DNA of 64,000 nt, from assembly GCA_963969495.1 (NCBI GenBank), contig OZ018321.1, forward strand, positions 103,643,578 to 103,707,577. The letters are read 5' to 3'. The position numbers were made by a program, and so were the translations under genes. The notes below the pieces were generated by a model. It was not told the origin of the DNA. It did not search any database and was given only the letters and a program-made list of their open reading frames with translations. Source of the stretch: Ceratothoa steindachneri. Its lineage: Eukaryota > Arthropoda > Malacostraca > Isopoda > Cymothoidae. Below are positions 34,291 to 45,542 of the stretch, piece by piece; the stretch's first letter is position 1; every line of letters begins with the position of its first letter.

Positions 34291-34658
34291 TTATAATTTT
34301 CCCATTGCTGAATTAATTAATAACTAGATAATGTAATTATTTGTATTATATATTTTGTTGTGTAATTAAATATTAATATTGCAATACTTGTTTAAGTCCT
34401 CCAACCACCAAAGCATAATTAAATAAGACCAATCCCCGGCCAACCATATTTAAAGTATTCGAATAACAAAAAAACCCCGCGCACTCAACGAAATTCAATT
34501 CCAATTATTATTTTGGGCTGTCGTAGTCATTTCCCGAACAAACGAAGGAATCGAGAATTAGGCGATAACGAGCTAAAGTTGACGTGGACCTGTGAAACGA
34601 CAATATCAACTTTGCTATCAATGCTAGCCCGGGTGCGGCCAAATGTGTCTACATTAAA

Positions 34659-34689
<31 letters not shown>

Positions 34690-36734
34690 GAATCCGCCCA
34701 GCAGTCTAAACAAACGAACATACTTTAACCTGTGAGGCTTCGCCTCGTATTCGGATTAAGGATAGCTAAGTCACGCCCCCTTAATCGAGATTCATATAAA
34801 TAAGAGTGGCAAAGAATTCCAAGAAAGAAGAGAAAGAGAATAGCATCACTATTATTAGTAGTATACATTCACCCCTCTTTATTCCGGATTTCACGTTAAT
34901 CTTATTGGTGTCACGATTCCGTTCCTCGTCCTTAAATCCAGCCGTCCTTAGTCCCAATTATAACATAATTATTTAACATAAAGGGAAACTTACAACAAAG
35001 CCACGTAAGTCTCGACTATCTCGCTTGCGAATCTCATTTTCCTTTCGAGTCCTTCATTTGACCGAGTAATAACCAAGTTACCTTTCTAACCCAGCCTATA
35101 AACAGATTCCTCGTAAGAACTTTGGGAGTCAGAGCAAACTCGACGGTGAGACCTCACACGCCTTCGTCCGACACCCCTTCAAATTGATAGCTCTGCCTCA
35201 CGAATAAAAACCCGCCATAAAATGAACAACCCTATTAACACCCCGAGGCCTCCTATACATATGTACCCAATAAGGTTTTCTTTATACCTCCCACTGTCAC
35301 CTATACTACTCCAACTTCTACTTCCCAAATGGTATCGCCTTCTCTACTTTTGATTAAACCTTGTCGCCAGCTGTAGGCAGTCAAAAGAACATTCAGCCGC
35401 AAGATGTTCCGCCTGAGCAAACGTCAGTTCGGGAGAACGAGCCATCGAATCACCTTCAGTCGAATCATTTTTAGGCGTGCGAGTATCTCGCCCTTTTTCA
35501 AATGAGACTGCTAACAATTTGCATACCAAAGCTGATACATTAACATCGATAATATCAATAGATGTTTCGATTTTAAACGTGATGTGTTGTAAGTTTCCCT
35601 CTGTGTGAAATTGGAGTCTTCTGATCTGTTTATCCACTTCAACAAAAAATGTTTATGCACACATTTTTTTTTAGTCAACATAGACTTGGAAGGTGGTGCT
35701 CAATGAGCGAGAGAGCGTTATAAGATATCTATATGACTTCGAGATATGTATTGTGAACTCGTCCTAGAAGTGGTTGCTTTGAAACATTATTGCAGACGCT
35801 CAAGTTTAAATTCTCATTGTTGTATCCTTTTATCTCATTGTTAATGCCATCTTAGTAATTCTTTGCAACCCAGTAATTTTGCCATTATTCGGTTAATGCG
35901 GAAAACATTCTTTGCGCTATTTTTTTCTATAACATCATACAAGATTACAATCCTATAGATAAAATGTAATTTTGGCAATACTGGTCCACATCTCTCAGGG
36001 ATTGAGAAAGTAAGCTCACTTGTGTTCACTTGGTTTCTATTGAAGTCTATTTTTGTTTACTCCCAGTATTTAAAAATCCCCTGCTATTTCAGCTCCTGAC
36101 ATATTGGGGAATTATTTATCCACTCCATTATTTTTGTCATATAATAATTCAATCATTATTCCAATCAATAAGTAATTCAAGCTTCATTTTTTGTTCCCAT
36201 TTATCAATTTACTTGTCCACTAATTTTGTAGTATCCTAAAATAAATTAAATATATCCCAATCTCGATAAATATTAAATCAATATTCCTGTAGCGTGCAAG
36301 CGGGCAGTTTAAAAGCTTCGCTCAGGTGAGTATTTTTTTTAGACTCAGAATGACTCAGTCGATACGCTTCTCGCCAACAGTAATCTTGCGAGCTAGGATG
36401 ACGTTCGCAAGTCGTATGACGCTAGTTTATTTCTTTATTTTTTCATCGCCTCTTTTTCTACACATCTCAAAATATATTCCTGTTTTTTTTTTCGTCCGGG
36501 GAAATTTATCATATTTGTGCTTACAATTTTCACTGATCTTCTTTCTATAAATTCTATCGTAATTCAGACACACTTTTTTATTTATTATTAATCGAATGAT
36601 TAATATTTATTGGCATTCATTTTCATATCCCTTTTACCTTAATATTTATATGTAGTTCTTATATGAGCTTCTAGACATATTGATACTTCTCTATAGCATC
36701 TAACTATACCTTGTTCGGATAGAAAAAGTTCGCT
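34291..36734. other. No gene recognised
   Basis: AT-rich, with an (AC)n microsatellite at 34659-34684. The small frames at 35344-35637 and 35841-36029 on the minus strand show no domain. I do not call genes here. Confidence 0.45.
34659..34684. repeat. (AC)n microsatellite
   Basis: About 13 AC units. Confidence 0.97.
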
Positions 36735-37615
36735 GTTTGACCTTAGCAATTTCACGGATGACAAAAGCCACAATGGCCTATCAAACGTCATCCGCTTTTG
36801 TCAAAACCCACCCACAAAATGCATCCATAGGATTGTGTCAGATCATGCATCTACAATATACAATTCGAACCATACACAGGAATATGTCAAAAACAAAAAG
36901 CATCATCATCAAGACTCGCCAAAATCCAAATCAATTGTAATATAAAATAATAAAAAACTGCATCCACAGAATGAGTCTAGAATACACCCCAAAGTTAACC
37001 CTCCCTCCCCACATAATCATCTAATCTGCGTTTGAATACATTCAAGTTTGGACTGTCTACCGTCTCAGATGGCAAACTATTCCAGTAATCTAAGACTCTA
37101 TTGGTGAAAAAATATTTTCTAACATCTAACCTGCACCTCTGTTTTTTAATTTTTAAGTGGTGAAGTTCTATTATACCTTCCAACTCAAATAACTTGCTAA
37201 AATCCAACTTATCCATCCCAGAACAGATTTTAAAAAGCTCAATAATATCTTCCCTCACACATCTTTTCTCAAATGAGAACATATTTAGTACCCTCAGTCT
37301 AGCTTCATATTCAAGGTGCTTCAAGGAATGTATTATTTTTGTTGCCCTGTTTTGTACTGACTCTAGCAGGTTGCTGTCATGCCTAAAATGTGGTGACCAT
37401 GCTTGTATACGGTACTCTAAATGTGGCCTAACATACGAGTTGAGTTGTAAAGTTTGAGGATAGCCTCTTTACTCTTGTAGCTAACATTCCTGTTAATGTA
37501 TCCTACCACCCTATTTGCTCTATTTTTCACCTCAATACACTGTTTTGAAAACTTCAGTGACCTATCTACTACTACGCCTAAGTCCTTCTCATCCTTAGTT
37601 GTAGATGCCACCTAA
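36735..37615 (-). mobile_element. CR1-like LINE, 3' end (copy 1)
   Basis: A 5'-truncated CR1-like copy of a second family, antisense. From 37615 down: DEKDLGVVVDRSLKFSKQC, then a stop/frameshift, RLRVLNMFSFEKRCVREDII, and the C-terminus FFTNRVLDYWNSLPSE with VFKRRLDDYVGREG, stop near 36997. The 3' UTR follows, with AATCCTATGGATGCATTTTG-like segments, and ends in GGCTTTTGTCATCCGTGAAA (reverse complement near 36755). Recurs at 37.7-38.3, 44.3-47.0 and 47.0-55.5 kb. Confidence 0.92.
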
Positions 37616-37689
37616 AATTCACAATTCGATTAATTTATTACCGATTTTTATCTCTATAGCTATAGTAAGGAGAACATATTAACATGACA

Positions 37690-38340
37690 TAACATACTTT
37701 CACGGATGACAGAAGCCACAGGGGCCTATCGAAGGCTATCCGCATCTATCAAAACCCACACATAAAATGCGTCCATAGGATTCTGTCAGATCGTGCATCT
37801 ACAATATACAATTTAAACATTCCATAGGATTGTGTCAGATAATGCATCTACTATATACAATTTAAATCATCCACAGGAATGCGTTAAAACCAAAAAGCAT
37901 CATCATCAAGGCTTGTCAAAATCCAAATCACCTATAATATACAACAATGAAAAAATGCAGCCACAGGAATGAGTCCAGAATAACCCTCTCCCCTAAAATA
38001 GATAACCCTCCCCATATAATCATCTAATCTGCTTTTTAAAACATTCAAGTTTGGACTCGACTGTTTCAAGTGGCAAACTATTCCAGTAATCTACCACTCT
38101 ATTCTGAAAAAATATTTTCTAACATCCAACCTGCATCTCGGTTTTTTTTTTTAAAGTTGTGACCCCTAGTCCCATTACTGCCTTCCAACTCAAATAACTT
38201 GCTAAGATCCAACTTATCCACCCCAGAAGAGATTTTAAAAAGCTCAATCATATCTCCCCTCATACACCTTCTTTCAGATGAGAACGAACATATTTAGTAC
38301 CCTCAGTATATCTTCATATTCAAGGTGCTTCAGGGAAGAT
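37690..38340 (-). mobile_element. CR1-like LINE, 3' end (copy 2)
   Basis: Second antisense copy of the same tail, beginning at the 3' terminus (TTTCACGGATGACAGAAGCC at ~37700) and running into the ORF2 C-terminal region to about 38340. It has an extra copy of the short UTR segment containing CCATAGGATT. Head-to-tail with copy 1. Confidence 0.9.
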
Positions 38341-38539
38341 ATTAGATCTTCAAATCGACATATATACAAATTGGGAACATTCATTTATTGCACTGGAGAA
38401 GGAGTTCAACTGAAAGTTAGTTCAAAAGATAGAGAATTAAAGAAAGTTCAAATATCCATAACTAAATTAGTAATTTCCCCGAATAATTTAAATTATAAGG
38501 AAAAGTGTGAGGCTAAATATCTTCCCCTTGGACGATAGA

Positions 38540-38880
38540 CTATTGAGAGGTGACCTAACACTAACATAGAGTCTTAGATGGATATGAGGAAATTGATGAA
38601 TCAATATTTTTTTAATTCCAAGAGTCCCAAACAAGAAGTCACGATTACAAATTGAAAAAGACTGTTCACGTTCACCTTAGGGCAAGAGGTTCTTTTCAAA
38701 CCGTGTGGTGAACCACTATAATAAGCTGTCATCTGACTCTGTAAAGCTTCTTCAATTTCCGACTTTAAAGTTTCTATTAACAGTTTAATGTTTAATGTCC
38801 ATTATTTTGGGGGGATTTGTATATATGCAGTATACTGTAGGCACCTATCTGTATTCAATAAACCTTCTTTCAGTTGGCTG
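38540..38880 (+). mobile_element. LINE ORF2 C-terminal fragment, + strand
   Basis: The translation reads LLRGDLTLT..., then GKRFFSNRVVNHYNKLSSDS and a VKLLQFPTFKVSINSL tail, the usual LINE ORF2 end (RGD-LI, FF-RVV--WN-LP, F---L). It then has an AATAAA-like signal near 38863. Several stops. It is not the CR1 family on the opposite strand. Confidence 0.65.
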
Positions 38881-39112
38881 TCTGGCTTTGTTCTGGAAGG
38901 TTGTCTTACAGGAAGCTCCTGATTCTCATTGTAAGATTGGTATATAATACTGATTTGGGTGTGTAGTTTTTCTTGTATTTATTTAATACATCAATCACTG
39001 TGTAATAAATACATTAGTGATTAATACTTTTGGGGAAGATAACTGGCAGCAATCCTAAGCAAGAATTTTGGGGGGTGAGTGTAAACTTTTTCCTTAGTAA
39101 ATTTCTGAGAGT

Positions 39113-40131
39113 ATGGCTGTTTGTATAGATGGCGAGAGTATGCCGTTTGAAAGTAGTGTGTATGTGGTGTGTGATGCATGTGGAGTTGAAAGGAGAGTGA
39201 ATGTAACTGAATGCCGTGTCTGTTTTCTGGAAGGGGAGGTTAGGAGGTTGAGTGGGGAATGTAAGAGGTTGAATGATTTGGTGTTTGAGGTGAGAAGAGA
39301 TGCAAGTGTGCGATTGAAGGGTGAGATTAGTGCTAAGAGGGTGGAAGATAGGGCTAGGACTGGGAACAGTGTCGAAGTTATGAGTGATGATGAATGGTGG
39401 GTGAAAATGGATAGGATAGATAAGTTAGGACAGGTTAGGTGTGTGAATGAGAGGGACATAGAACCTGTTAGGTTGACTAACAGATTCAATGTCCTGAGAG
39501 AGGAAGAGTGTGAAAGTGATTTGCCTGGTGTGATTGTGGATGAAAGCAGGATGGGTGGTAGTGCGACTGAGAGCAGGAGGGAGGGTAATGTTAGGCCAAG
39601 ACAGAATAGGAGAATGACCGAGGTGCTAGTGATGGGTGACTCTCAGATTAGGTATTTAGATAGGAAGTTGAGTGATAGCAAGTGGAAGGGAATGAGAGTT
39701 TGTCTGCCGGGTGCTGGTGTAAGTGATGTTTGTGAGAGGTATGATAGGCTGGTTTCTGGATGTGAGAGGGATGCAGTTGTGTTACGCATGTGGGAGTGAA
39801 AGATGTAAAGAAGGTGGGTACATGTGAGTTACGTGAGCAGTATAAAAGGTTAGTTAAAAGGATGAGTAGAAACAGCGTAAAAGGTGTTGTTTCTGGTGTG
39901 CTTCCGAGATTGGATGAGGGGGTAGAATGGTTGTCGCGTGCAATTGGTTTGAATGAATTTGTGAAAGGAATGTGTGAGGAGTTAGGATTGGTGTTTGTAG
40001 ATGTCTGGGGAGGGTTTTACGGGAATAGGAGGTTGTATGCGATGGATGGGCTCCATCTTAGTCGGGCAGGTGTTGAGGTTCTATGGGAAGAGCTGGATAG
40101 TGTGATTAGGTCCTTACGGGTGGGAAACTAG
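39113..40131 (+). pseudogene. CR1 ORF1, zinc-finger + SGNH esterase, one frameshift
   Basis: ORF1 proteins of CR1-type LINEs bind RNA and often carry an SGNH/GDSL esterase. The first part (39113-39799, 228 aa) has a small CxxC-x10-CxxC zinc-binding candidate (CDACG, then CRVC, residues ~21-38), a charged coiled-coil stretch, and the esterase block I VLVMGDSQIRYLDRKL with the nucleophile Ser. After AVVL the frame is lost: compared with the sister copy near 22122-22134, two extra bases sit at about 39786. The second frame (39790-40131) continues with the conserved esterase blocks, GVLPRLDEGVEWLSRAI and the DGLHLS motif that carries the catalytic Asp/His. The start at 39113 is the first ATG in frame and fits the family. 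Confidence 0.88.
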
Positions 40132-40244
40132 AAGCTGTTAGAGGTAAGGGAATAACAGGAATAGAGGGCAGGTGTAGGAAATGGAAGGGATGCAGAGATA
40201 GAGGAATAGCTAGGGGAGAGGGGAATAATAAAAAAAACTTAAAA

Positions 40245-43079
40245 ATATACTACACAAATGGTCGGAGTATAAGGAATAAGATAGATCTCTTAAGAGCGTT
40301 AGCGAGTGAAGAGAATTTTGATATAATTGCGATAACAGAGTCATGGCTTGATTTGGCAGGTAATCACTTTAAACCTGAGGTTGAGATTGAGGGCTTTAAC
40401 ATGTTCCATACAGATAGGAATAGGAAGAGAGGGGGAGGGGTTATTATTTATATTAAAGATAATCTCCAGTGTTGTGTAAACAGTACAATTAAATTAGATG
40501 ATAACACAGAGTCATTATGGCTAAATGTTAAGGAAGGTAAAAACAAGCTTGTCTTAGGATTATTATACAGACCACCAAATCTTAGTAAGGAAGCTTTAAA
40601 TCTTCTGTGGCAGGAGATTGAACGGGCATGTAGAAGTAAGCATGTGTGTATAATGGGCGATTTTAATTACAGAAATATAGACTGGGAAGCTCTTGTGGGT
40701 GATCAGGAGGCTGAGGAATTTTTGAATGTTGTCCAAGATAATTTTCTGAGGCAGATTATTAACGAACCCACTAGAGGTAATAATATACTGGATTTAGTTC
40801 TGACAAATAGGGAAGAAGTTATTAAGGATACTGAGATTGGAGGAAATTTGGGTAATAGTGACCATTGTGAAATTAGATTCAAGATGAAATGGAATGGTAT
40901 TGATAGTAGCATGAACAATGTTAAAATTCCTGACTTTAGAAGAGCAAATTATAATGGGCTAAGGACTTACCTGGATGCAGTTGTACAGAAACCAGGCAAT
41001 GAAATCAATTCAGGAATAGATTCAATGATACCAGTTAGTGGAGTCAATAATCAACAGGAGGAAGAGATTACAATTGAAGAGGAGTATGAAAGAATAATTG
41101 AGCAATTAATTACAGGTCAGATGATTAACATTCCATATAAGGAGATTAGGACTAAAAATAATGACCCAAAATGGATGACAGATAAAATTAAGCATTATAT
41201 TGGCATTAAAAAGGGCATTTATAGGAAAATAAAAAATGGAGAGGATCACTTAAGGCAGAGATATAATGAACTAGCAAGAGATGTTAAAAAGTTAGTTAGA
41301 GTAGCAAGGAGAAATTATGAAATTAAAGTGGAAAATAGGGCAAAGGAAGATCCTGAAAGTTTTTATCAATTATACAAAACTAAGGTTAGCGATAAAATAG
41401 GCCCACTTATAGATTCCAATGGAGAATTAGTGAGTGATAGGGACTCAATGGCTGGAATGCTAAATGACTTTTTTCTCTCAGTATTTACACAGGAGGATAC
41501 TCTAAATATACCCGAGGTGACAATGATCTTTCGGGGTAATAATGAAGAGAAATTAAAGGATATCTTGATCACAAAGGAGATAGTGACAAAGGAAATTGAT
41601 AAAATCCAAAGTAGTAAAGCACCCGGTCCTGATGAGCTCTTTCCTAGAATTTTGAAAGAATGTAAGGATGTGTTAAGTGAGCCCCTAGCATGCATCTTTA
41701 GAAAATCATTGGAGAGTGGCATTGTGCCAGTGGCATGGAAGAAAGCCAATGTGATACCTATATTTAAGAAAGGGGATAAAACAAATATGTCTAATTACAG
41801 ACCAGTAAGTTTGACATCAGTGGTAGGGAAAATGATGGAATCTATTATAGCAAGCAATATTAGAGATCACTTGGATAAGCATAAGTTGATAAAAGAATCA
41901 CAGCATGGCTTTAGTAAGGGTAAATCCTGTCTGACTAATTTGCTGTCTTTTTATAGTAAGGTGTATGAAGCAGCAGATAATGATAAAAACTATGATATTT
42001 TATACTTGGACTTTAGTAAGGCTTTTGATCGAGTGCCACACTTACGGCTTCTGAGCAAAGTTAAAGCACATGGGATCAATGGCAGTATATTTAGGTGGAT
42101 TCAGTCATGGCTTGGTGACAGACAGCAAAGAGTTAGCATAGATGGAGTTAAATCTGAGTGGGGGTGTGTTAGCAGTGGAGTTCCGCAAGGATCTGTTTTG
42201 GGTCCCTACCTATTCTTAATTTATATTAATGATCTTGACATAGGTATAAGTAGTGACCTGAGTAAATTTGCTGATGATACTAAGCTAGGTAGGGCAATTA
42301 GGGCTGATTCTGATGCTGTTGTAATGCAGGAGAAATTGACCATTCTGTCCAATTGGGCCGAGAAATGGCAAATGAAGTTTAACATAGACAAATGTAGTGT
42401 ACTTAGTATAGGTAGAAATAATCCATTGAATAGTTATAAATTAAATGGAAGAATTTTAGGGAGGACCAATTGTGAGAGGGACTTGGGTATTTTGGTAAGT
42501 TCAGACCTTCGTCCTAGAAAGCAATGCCTAAATGCTAAGAATAAAGCTAATAGGATATTGGGATTCATTAGGAGGAGTGTAAGCAATAAGAGTGCTGAAG
42601 TCATTCTAAAACTGTATCTGGCGCTAGTTAGGCCTCATCTAGACTATGCAGTACAATTTTGGTCACCATATTATAGGAAGGATATTGATTTGCTTGAGTC
42701 TGTGCAGAGAAGAATGGCAAAGATGATTGGTGGGCTAAGGAACTTACCTTATGGTGAAAGGCTCAGAAAACTAAATCTACATACATTGGAAAGGAGAAGA
42801 GTCAGAGGGGAATTGATTGAAGTCTTCAAATGGGTAAAAGGATGTAATAAAGGGGATCTGGGTAAGGTTCTTATACTTAGTGAACATGACAGGACACGTA
42901 GCAATGGGTTTAAGCTTGATAAGTATAGGTTTAGGAAGGAGATTGGGAGGAATTGGTTTACAAATCGTGTGGTAGATGAATGGAATAGGCTCACTAGACA
43001 TGTGATAGAAGCCTCCTCTCTGGGTAGTTTCAAGAATAGATTAGATAAATATATGGATGAAGCTGCTAGATGGGACTGA
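40245..43079 (+). CDS. CR1 ORF2: AP-type endonuclease + reverse transcriptase
   Basis: ORF2 nicks target DNA and reverse-transcribes the element's RNA. The frame is open from within the end of ORF1 to 43079. No ATG is seen at its true N-terminus, so start 40245 marks where family homology (IYYTNGRSIRNKIDLL) begins; re-initiation or overlap with ORF1 is inferred. Domains: endonuclease with AITESWL, LGLLYRPPNLS, GDFNYRNIDWEA and SDHCEIRF (40330-40880); RT with ANVIPIFKKGD, NYRPVSLTSV, YLDFSKAFDR (42002-42031), GVPQGSVLGPYLFLIYINDL and catalytic FADDTKLG (near 42270); C-terminal VVDEWNRLTRHVIEAS. No RNase H, as expected for CR1. All key catalytic words are present and no stop interrupts about 940 codons, so this copy is young. 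Confidence 0.93.
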   Translation: MYYTNGRSIRNKIDLLRALASEENFDIIAITESWLDLAGNHFKPEVEIEGFNMFHTDRNRKRGGGVIIYIKDNLQCCVNSTIKLDDNTESLWLNVKEGKNKLVLGLLYRPPNLSKEALNLLWQEIERACRSKHVCIMGDFNYRNIDWEALVGDQEAEEFLNVVQDNFLRQIINEPTRGNNILDLVLTNREEVIKDTEIGGNLGNSDHCEIRFKMKWNGIDSSMNNVKIPDFRRANYNGLRTYLDAVVQKPGNEINSGIDSMIPVSGVNNQQEEEITIEEEYERIIEQLITGQMINIPYKEIRTKNNDPKWMTDKIKHYIGIKKGIYRKIKNGEDHLRQRYNELARDVKKLVRVARRNYEIKVENRAKEDPESFYQLYKTKVSDKIGPLIDSNGELVSDRDSMAGMLNDFFLSVFTQEDTLNIPEVTMIFRGNNEEKLKDILITKEIVTKEIDKIQSSKAPGPDELFPRILKECKDVLSEPLACIFRKSLESGIVPVAWKKANVIPIFKKGDKTNMSNYRPVSLTSVVGKMMESIIASNIRDHLDKHKLIKESQHGFSKGKSCLTNLLSFYSKVYEAADNDKNYDILYLDFSKAFDRVPHLRLLSKVKAHGINGSIFRWIQSWLGDRQQRVSIDGVKSEWGCVSSGVPQGSVLGPYLFLIYINDLDIGISSDLSKFADDTKLGRAIRADSDAVVMQEKLTILSNWAEKWQMKFNIDKCSVLSIGRNNPLNSYKLNGRILGRTNCERDLGILVSSDLRPRKQCLNAKNKANRILGFIRRSVSNKSAEVILKLYLALVRPHLDYAVQFWSPYYRKDIDLLESVQRRMAKMIGGLRNLPYGERLRKLNLHTLERRRVRGELIEVFKWVKGCNKGDLGKVLILSEHDRTRSNGFKLDKYRFRKEIGRNWFTNRVVDEWNRLTRHVIEASSLGSFKNRLDKYMDEAARWD

Positions 43080-43331
43080 CTTTTTTTTGTACATATGTAT
43101 ATCCTTTTCTAAGGAGTGGGGAGATTATATTTTGCGGGTGCATGAATGGACATAATCCTCTGGATGCATTTTATGTATATTGTAGATTAGATCTGACGAC
43201 CTCCTTAAGGGTGACAATGTTGATGACTTTTCTTTGGTAAGAAATCTTTTGTGGGTTGACTGGAACAGGAGCTGCCAAGTGTAGGCCAGGAATGGTCTTT
43301 TGCAGTCTCCTTCTTTTCTTATGTTCTTAAT
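43080..43331 (+). other. CR1 3' UTR
   Basis: Non-coding tail of the CR1 element, ending TTCTTATGTTCTTA. It contains GCATGAATGGACATAATCC and GGATGCATTTTATG, segments also present in the UTR of the second CR1 family. Confidence 0.8.
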
Positions 43332-44011
43332 ATCTATTATAATGGACTAATTTTTTCTTTTGTTAGCTTAAAATTTAAATTTTGGAGATTTGAAAGAATT
43401 AAATTACCTTAAATTTCAACTTAAAGGTGAGGTATTAGCAAAAGATCAATTTTATTTGATGATGCTGGTGCTCTTTGGTAAGCAAACAACGAATATTATT
43501 TCCTCCACACAGGAGAAAAGAGAATAATTTTCTGGTAAGAATCTTGGTATTTCTGAAGGTAATACCAAGGTAGTAACTTGTAAAATTAAGTTTTGTTACT
43601 TATTATCATTCTTTCGCTGTTTATTAAAATTATTTTAGGCAAGAAAAATAAAAATTTGCTTAATTTCTTAAATGTAACTTATTTAGAGTAAATTTATAGT
43701 TTTCATATAACTTGATATTTTATAGCATAAAATATCTTTTAGTCTTTGAAACTCGCAGATTCTTATTTAATTGAGAGACTTTCTTCAAAATATTTAATTA
43801 CTTACTTAGATGAGGGTGGAAATTTTCATCTGATTACGAACTGGAAAAATTTCTTCACTCATTTGTTTCATATCTTGACTCACTTTGCCCTTGTCATCCG
43901 AGACCGAACTTTAGTCGTGTTTCCCCTGTTGTGTTTCTACGCCATTATACGCTCGTTAACACAGTTAGTTTTTCTGTTGGACTCTTTTAAGTGACTTATT
44001 TTTATTACAGA
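43332..44011 (+). other. Candidate 5' region of the LAMP gene
   Basis: AT-rich unique sequence between the CR1 end and the signal-peptide exon. The bases just before the ATG read TTTTTATTACAG, which looks like a splice acceptor ending at 44010. The first transcribed exon may therefore lie further upstream and the ATG exon may be exon 2. No promoter motif can be asserted. Confidence 0.4.
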
Positions 44012-44057
44012 ATGAACTTTCGTTTACCTCTAGTATTAATCCTAGCCATAGTCTGCA
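44012..44057 (+). CDS. LAMP-family gene, signal-peptide exon
   Basis: LAMP proteins are heavily glycosylated type I membrane proteins of lysosomes. This short exon encodes MNFRLPLVLILAIVC plus one base: a start Met, a basic residue and a hydrophobic core, the layout of a signal peptide. It ends A|GTAAGT at 44057/44058, a strong donor leaving phase 1. The next LAMP exon at 59205 starts with the two bases needed to complete a codon (AGG) and stays in the LAMP frame. A potential acceptor just before the ATG suggests an upstream untranslated exon. Linking this exon across 15.1 kb is inferred from phase and signal-peptide logic, so transcript data would decide. Confidence 0.68.
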
Positions 44058-44297
44058 GTAAGTATTTTTTCTTTTTTGTTCACATTCTTGTTTGCCCATT
44101 TAACATCCGGCCTAATCTAACTGGAAACTGTACATCCTTAAGAATTCATAATTTTGTCTCTACAATTCTTATGCCCTTTCATGAATATCAATATCCCAAC
44201 GCTTTTGTGGCTGGTTTATTGAGTAAAGCAATCTAATGTATCCAGATTATACTATGTTGGCTTAATAAGATTTTGGATAACGTATAATATAGTTTCA

Positions 44298-44358
44298 TGG
44301 ATGACAAAAGCCACAAGGCGGATGACCTTTGATAGGCCCTTGTGGCTTTTGTCATCCG
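44298..44358. repeat. Inverted repeat of the CR1 3' terminus
   Basis: GGATGACAAAAGCCACAAGG at about 44299 is followed within ~20 bp by its reverse complement CCTTGTGGCTTTTGTCATCC. Two CR1 3' termini abut in opposite orientation and can form a hairpin with a 20-bp stem. Confidence 0.85.
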
Positions 44359-44833
44359 CCTCCGTCAAAACCCACCCAAAAAAAGCACCATCACCAGGGG
44401 AAGACAAAATCAAAGTCCCCCCACAATATAATATAAGGGTTGACAAAAGCCACAAGGGCTCATCATAGGTCATCCGAGTCAAACGGCCTCTTTTTTAAGG
44501 CATCCAAACTCCCAGGAAAACTACATCCAGAGGATTGCGTCCAGAAACAAGGGTATCACCAATCAAGGCTTGGTAATTGTGAAGACTATGGGCAGATCGT
44601 AGGTCTATTTTTTGGGGGCTATTTTGGGCTACTTTCCGGTGTTACTTTTTTAGAGATGAAATTGAAAAATTTTATGGCTATTTTCATTTTTATACAAACA
44701 TTATTAATATATACAAAACTTAGGAACCATCACAACCTTCCCTCCCCATAAACTCATCCAACCTACTCTTAAATACATTTAGATTTGCACTACCTACTAC
44801 CCTCAGCGGCAATTTGTTCCAGAAATCTACCGG

Positions 44834-45122
44834 GAAAAAAAATTTGTGTAAATATTATCATTCACTCGTTTCGGAATATTCATGCGTGTTTGAGTCCATT
44901 TCGAATTATTATTCTATAAACAATTAGGATTATATACCAGGGGGCTGTGCCCCCTAGACCCCCCAATTTAATGAAACTCAGGATCATCGTAGTGTAGTCC
45001 CCCCCATTGTGTTTACCCCACACAAGCCGGCAACTTAAATATACTCCAAAAACGTGAAACATTTTGGAATACAGACGAAATAGTATGTCCCATCGTTCGC
45101 GCCGATAATCTACATATTTACC
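44834..45122 (-). mobile_element. Small inverted-repeat element, copy C (left end lost)
   Basis: Reverse-orientation copy of the ~320-bp family at 47179 and 47763. The end GATAATCTACATATTTACC lies at 45104-45122, and the body contains the GC-rich hairpin core (44937-45005). The other terminal repeat is missing or decayed. CR1 sequence resumes on both sides (AAATATTTT). Confidence 0.78.
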
Positions 45123-45542
45123 AAATATTTTAAATCCAACCTACACCCTTGCTGTTTAATTTTCAAGTGGTGACCTCTAGTCTGATTTCCATCATCTAAC
45201 TCAAAAAACTTGCTAACATCCAATTTATGTATCCCGGAAAATTTTTTAAAGAGCTCAATCATATCTCCTCGACACACCTCCTTTCGAACGAGAACATATT
45301 TAATGCCCTCAGTCTATCTATATATTCAAGGTGCCTCAGGGAAGGAATAATCTTTTTTGCCCTCCGTTGCACTTACTCAAGAAGTTTAATATCGTGTCTA
45401 AAATGTGGGGACCATGCCTGTATACAGTACTCTAGATGTGGCCTAACATAAGAGTTATGGAGTTTAAGAATAACCTCCTTACTTTTGTAACCCACATTTC
45501 TCTTAATGAAACCCAGCACTCTATTTGCCCTATTTCTTGCTT

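Larger units (their letters stand above)
39060..43331 (+). mobile_element. Near-complete CR1-like LINE
   Basis: Two overlapping ORF regions and a 3' UTR ending in TTTTGCAGTCTCC, then TTCTTATGTTCTTA. The same 3' end closes the copy at 21.4-30.0 kb, which defines the family end. ORF1 (39113-40131) carries an SGNH esterase and is broken by one frameshift. ORF2 (open from before 40250 to 43079) encodes endonuclease and reverse transcriptase with no visible defect. The exact 5' boundary and target duplication could not be fixed; 39060 is approximate. Confidence 0.93.

Noticed and set aside
40703..43033. Minus-strand frames inside the CR1 ORF2
   Set aside because: They are shadows of a strongly supported + strand ORF2 and show no domain.
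43991..44236. 81-codon frame as an intact small protein
   Set aside because: Only its first part, from the inner ATG, resembles a signal peptide, and a strong GTAAGT donor interrupts it. The rest reads as intron.
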